Assembly (NCBI RefSeq): GCF_020181595.1
Contig: NZ_CP084028.1
Location: 2,700,212 to 2,764,211 of the forward strand
DNA length: 64,000 bases
Direction: 5' to 3'
Source of the DNA: [Mycobacterium] vasticus
GTDB lineage: Bacteria > Actinomycetota > Actinomycetes > Mycobacteriales > Mycobacteriaceae
Position numbers and translations under genes: made by a program. The notes under the pieces were generated by a model, which was not told where the DNA came from, ran no database searches, and saw nothing but the letters and a program-made list of their open reading frames with translations. Every line of letters starts with the position of its first letter. The first letter of the stretch is position 1. Positions 61,741 to 64,000 of this stretch are shown in pieces.

Positions 61741-62238
61741 ATGGGAACCAAGCAGCGCGCACAGATCGTCATGTCCGACGCCGAGGTCGCCGACTTCGTC
61801 ACCACCCACCGCACCGGAACACTGGCCACCATCGGCCCCGACGGTCAGCCGCACCTGACCGCGATGTGGTACGGAGTGCTCGACGGGGAGATCTGGCTGG
61901 AGACCAAGGCCAAGTCCCAGAAGGCGGTCAACCTCAAGCGCGATCCGCGGGTGAGCTTCCTGCTGGAGGCCGGCCAGACCTACGACACCCTGCGCGGGGT
62001 GTCGTTCGAGGGTGTCGCGGAGATCATCGACGACCCGGACACCATCTTCCGGGTGGGCGTCAGCGTCTGGGAGCGCTACAACGGTCCCTACACCGAGGAG
62101 ATGAAGCCCGGCGTCGACGCGATGATGAACAACCGGGTCGCCGTGCGCATCGTCACACGCCGCACCCGGTCCTGGGACCACCGCAAGCTGGGATTGCCGG
62201 CGATGCCGCTGGCCGGTTCCACCGCCCCGGCGAAATAG
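61741..62238 (+). CDS. PPOX-class (flavin/F420-type) protein, Rv2991-like
   Basis: 165 aa split-barrel protein of the pyridoxamine 5'-phosphate oxidase superfamily: HRTGTLATIGPDGQPHLTAMWY, LETKAKSQKAVNLKRDPRVSFLLE and a C-terminal RTRSWDHRKL. Such mycobacterial proteins bind F420 or flavin; substrate unknown. Same position as Rv2991. The last core gene before the decayed island; its TAG overlaps a following GTG by one base. Confidence 0.9.
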   Translation: MGTKQRAQIVMSDAEVADFVTTHRTGTLATIGPDGQPHLTAMWYGVLDGEIWLETKAKSQKAVNLKRDPRVSFLLEAGQTYDTLRGVSFEGVAEIIDDPDTIFRVGVSVWERYNGPYTEEMKPGVDAMMNNRVAVRIVTRRTRSWDHRKLGLPAMPLAGSTAPAK

Positions 62239-62479
62239 TGCCCGACGAGTTGCCGAGTCAACTCTTGAGGGTCGCGGCCGCTGGCCTGCAACAGCTGAGC
62301 GCGCGCTGCCCGGCAGTAGGTGACGAGCTGTCCACGGCTGCCGCTGCGCCCGCGGTAGCCACGTCGACATGGCAGACCAAGGCCACTACCGACTACACGG
62401 CGAACGAGCAGCACAACGCCGCTCAGTTCACCTTCCTCGTACGACGCTGCTGCCCGCGCTTGGTGCGCTGCCAGTCGGG
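62238..62479 (+). pseudogene. Remnant of small type VII secretion partner (DUF2580/ESX-like)
   Basis: From GTG 62238 the frame reads as a small Ala-rich helical protein (about 65 residues: LLRVAAAGLQQLSARCPAVG..., a central TWQ, then ATTDYTANEQHNAAQF). This is the look of EspC/DUF2580-type partners encoded before mycobacterial type VII effectors. The middle seems shortened, and no stop follows: the frame runs into Cys/Arg-rich nonsense and then, after the frameshift, into the effector remnant. Assignment rests on pattern and context. Confidence 0.5.
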
Positions 62480-62930
62480 TTGCCGACGCTGGAGGAGATC
62501 CGGTCGGCGACGTTCGACCACCTCGGGGCATTCGCGGACTGGTGCGAAGGCATCTCCGCGAAGACCCAAGGCATTTGCCGACATTGCCCAGCAAGTACAC
62601 GCCCCCGGCGGTACCGAATGGCAAGGCGCCGGAGCCAACGCAGCGATCCACCAAGCCGACGCAGATGTGCGGCAACTACGCGACTGGGGATGGTCGCACG
62701 CTGACGCCGCCAAAGTTGCCCGGCGAGGACAAGAAACCCTGGAAGCCGGCAGGCAACTCGTGCTTAACGCGGTCAACGACGCCGAACGTGACGGCTACCT
62801 AGTAGGAGCCGACTACCGAGTGGTCGACACGCGGCCGACCTACACCCAAGAAAGGCTCGAAGAACGCCAGGCACAGACCGAAGCCCATTCAAGTTTTATC
62901 AAACACCGCGCCGCCCCAACCTGGCAGGCA
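62480..62930 (+). pseudogene. Frameshifted N-terminal remnant of a type VII effector
   Basis: Begins with TTG 62480 reading LPTLEEIRSATFDHLGAFAD, a helical start typical of large mycobacterial type VII secreted proteins. Near 62560-62575 the coherent sequence jumps one frame and continues with AFADIAQQVHAPGGTEWQGA, AAKVARRGQETLEAGRQLVL and NAVNDAERDGYLVGADYRVV. The PGGTEW and W-x-G-type content support a secreted WXG-like module of about 140 residues. After about 62915 the similarity pattern stops; no C-terminal toxin domain follows, so the gene is broken at both levels. Confidence 0.6.
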
Positions 62931-62951
62931 ACGACACCTGGGTCGTTTCGA

Positions 62952-63458
62952 CTACTTCTCCTTGGCGACACAGATGAGGGTTAGTCCCCCGGGGTTTTCT
63001 GCGTAGGCTATATGGTCGGAAACGATGTTTTCGTTACCACTGGCCCCGATAGCGTCGCTCGCCTTGCTATCAAAGACGTCCGTGACCGCGTCACCGAAGG
63101 CTATCTGGTCCGCATCGGACAGCTTACTGATAGCCACGCTGTAATCACACCGACCGTGAACGTACGCCGAGATAATCGATTCGGGGTCGCTGCCAGCGTG
63201 GTTTACCAAATAGTGCAGGTAGTACTTGTAGTCGTCGATACCGTTGAGGTTCAACGTGTAGTACCCGCCCATGTCGTGCGAGGCAAGACCTGGTATGGCT
63301 GTGGGTGTTGAAACCGCGGAAGCATCACCAACACCGGGTGACGACACTATCGCAGAGGGGGACGAGCCACAGGCGGTCATGAACAGCGCGCCGAGGCCCA
63401 TGGCACCGATAGCGATGCTACGAGCGATCTTGGTCTTGTAGCCTGAAAAGTGCGACAT
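62952..63458 (-). CDS. Putative lipoprotein, unknown function
   Basis: 168 aa. A basic start and hydrophobic core lead to the lipobox LFMTAC with the lipidated Cys30. The mature part is Ser/Asp-rich, with a Tyr-rich segment (DDYKYYLHYLV) in the centre and two more cysteines (GRCDYS and LICVAKEK) that could pair. No family recognised. AAGGA precedes the ATG by 6 nt. Base composition is more AT-rich than the core genome, and a consensus-like promoter lies upstream, which points to transfer. Its 3' end is antisense to the effector remnant; an immunity role is only a guess. Confidence 0.75.
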   Translation of the reverse strand: MSHFSGYKTKIARSIAIGAMGLGALFMTACGSSPSAIVSSPGVGDASAVSTPTAIPGLASHDMGGYYTLNLNGIDDYKYYLHYLVNHAGSDPESIISAYVHGRCDYSVAISKLSDADQIAFGDAVTDVFDSKASDAIGASGNENIVSDHIAYAENPGGLTLICVAKEK

Positions 63459-63497
63459 TGAAAGTCCTTGGCAGACAGGTCACTTGTACTGTTATCA

Positions 63498-63526
63498 CCA
63501 TAATATCATTTATGGATTTCTGTCAA
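63498..63526 (-). promoter_or_regulatory. Consensus-like promoter with inverted repeat upstream of lipoprotein gene
   Basis: On the minus strand TTGACA (63521-63526) is followed 15 bp later by TATTAT (63500-63505), or 17 bp later by TTATGG (63498-63503). The region also holds the inverted repeat CCATAA-tatcat-TTATGG (63498-63515), a possible operator overlapping the -10. A perfect -35 is unusual in this GC-rich genome. Confidence 0.6.
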
Positions 63527-63544
63527 ATACATGCCCTTTTTCTC

Positions 63545-63893
63545 ATCTCCCGGATGACAAACAGGGTCAGGTGCTTATGGGGCTAAAAGATCCATTCGGC
63601 GAAAATGAACCCGTTCAGGTGACGAATGCTACATCCAACAGCTTCTCGTTTGTTTCACCTCCTGGCCATAACGAGGGAGCTAGGCGATCCATCACATTCG
63701 ACATCGTGCCTGCGCCCGCGAGTCCAGTGCCCCGCCATCTCAACTGGGAAGTACAGGTGGCCGCGTCGGGCCCATTGTCCAAGGGAAGCCTCATCCCGGA
63801 GCCAGCTGGGCAAACAAGGCCATCTGGCAAGTCTTTGCATCGAATCTGGATACCAGGCTTCCCCACCTGCCTACCACCCCCGGCCGCTCAGCC
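63545..63893 (+). pseudogene. Frameshifted C-terminal fragment of a secreted protein
   Basis: Reads LPDDKQGQVLMGLKDPFGEN...SFSFVSPPGHNEGARRSITFDIVPAPA...WEVQVAASGPLSKGSLIP to about 63800, then the coherent sequence continues one frame over as ASWANKAIWQVFASNLDTRLP and a TGA near 63893. No start codon with a ribosome-binding site is visible. It looks like the C-terminal 115 residues of a larger protein, perhaps the same type VII effector whose N-terminus lies at 62480; the join is inference. Confidence 0.55.
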
Positions 63894-63905
63894 TGGTGAC
63901 CTCAT

Positions 63906-64000
63906 GTGTCAATGGACATCGGAAACTGCCCGTGGGCGGACATGAGGACTGCCCGTAGGTGGCCAATAAGAACTGCCCGGTGGCGGACACGAATCTGCCC
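63906..64000. mobile_element. Probable left end of an IS21-type insertion sequence
   Basis: From TGTCAATGG at 63906 to the window edge, the motif ACTGCCCG recurs at 63925, 63948 and 63972, with a further CTGCCC at 63995, each followed by a GG-TGGC/GGGCGG-A-type segment: a direct repeat with a period of 22-24 bp. Multiple imperfect terminal repeats starting with TG are typical of IS21-family ends. The transposase genes would lie to the right, outside the window. Confidence 0.55.

Noticed and set aside
63012..63311. 99-aa plus-strand frame opposite the lipoprotein gene
   Set aside because: No domain or ribosome-binding site, while the minus strand has a lipobox, promoter and Shine-Dalgarno sequence.
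62239..64000. tRNA gene or attachment site as the cause of the island
   Set aside because: No cloverleaf or tRNA-like 3' end could be recognised inside the window; one may lie to the right.

Overview
The window is chromosomal DNA of a high-GC mycobacterium. The evidence is a long block of core genes in the order known from Mycobacterium tuberculosis (Rv2915c to Rv2927c, then Rv2964 to Rv2991), together with a PE/PPE pair, a PGRS-type glycine-rich protein, a PE-PPE-domain hydrolase, MDP1-type HupB and F420 genes. PPE-SVP and PGRS-type proteins go with ESX-5 lineages, that is slow growers and their near relatives. The large PDIM/PGL lipid locus that lies between sepIVA and purU in M. tuberculosis is absent: the two genes are 142 bp apart at about 30.3 kb. 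I infer a mycobacterium outside the PDIM-producing clade, possibly of the M. terrae type; the species is not determined.

Layout. 1-9 kb: amidohydrolase (partial), ffh, then a PE/PPE pair and a small exported Cys-containing protein, then the nitrogen-control operon amt-glnB-glnD. 9-20.8 kb: an accessory block between amt and ftsY with an FAD oxidoreductase divergent from a TetR/enoyl-CoA hydratase pair, an exported PE-PPE hydrolase with an exported PGRS protein, an SDR, a small membrane protein, a Nudix hydrolase, a GntR regulator divergent from a methyltransferase/2-oxoglutarate oxygenase pair, and a secreted GH6 glucanase. 20.8-30.3 kb: ftsY, smc, acyP, OsmC, PIG-L deacetylase, mutM, rnc, DUF177, sepIVA. 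With ffh, this joins the SRP receptor, chromosome segregation, DNA repair, RNA processing and polar growth. 30.4-35.4 kb: purU, then an operon of two DUF1989 proteins and a KipA-KipI fusion divergent from its own TetR gene. 35.4-45.4 kb: coaD, rsmD, pyc, VKOR and DsbA (exported disulfide formation), lipN, two aldo-keto reductases, GNAT, exported HNH nuclease. 45.4-62.2 kb: recG, DhaL/FakA-like protein, rpmB, ung, thiL, DUF3515, ddlA, gpsA, fbiD, ppk1, mutT1, hupB, leuCD with a divergent IclR regulator, and an F420/PPOX-type protein.

62.2-64 kb is a decayed, partly AT-rich island: frameshifted remnants of a type VII secretion small partner and effector, a lipoprotein gene with its own strong-looking promoter, another frameshifted C-terminal fragment, and at the right edge about 23-bp repeats that look like the end of an IS21-type element.

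Genes are packed tightly. Same-strand neighbours often overlap by ATGA/GTGA, and five convergent pairs share their stop codons in a 4-base CTAA/CTAG. The points I find most worth a second look are the exported PGRS/hydrolase pair without PE domains, the PE protein with a PPE-like tail, the carboxylase-free urea-carboxylase-like operon, the apparent CTG start of rsmD, the empty PDIM site, and the decayed effector island.
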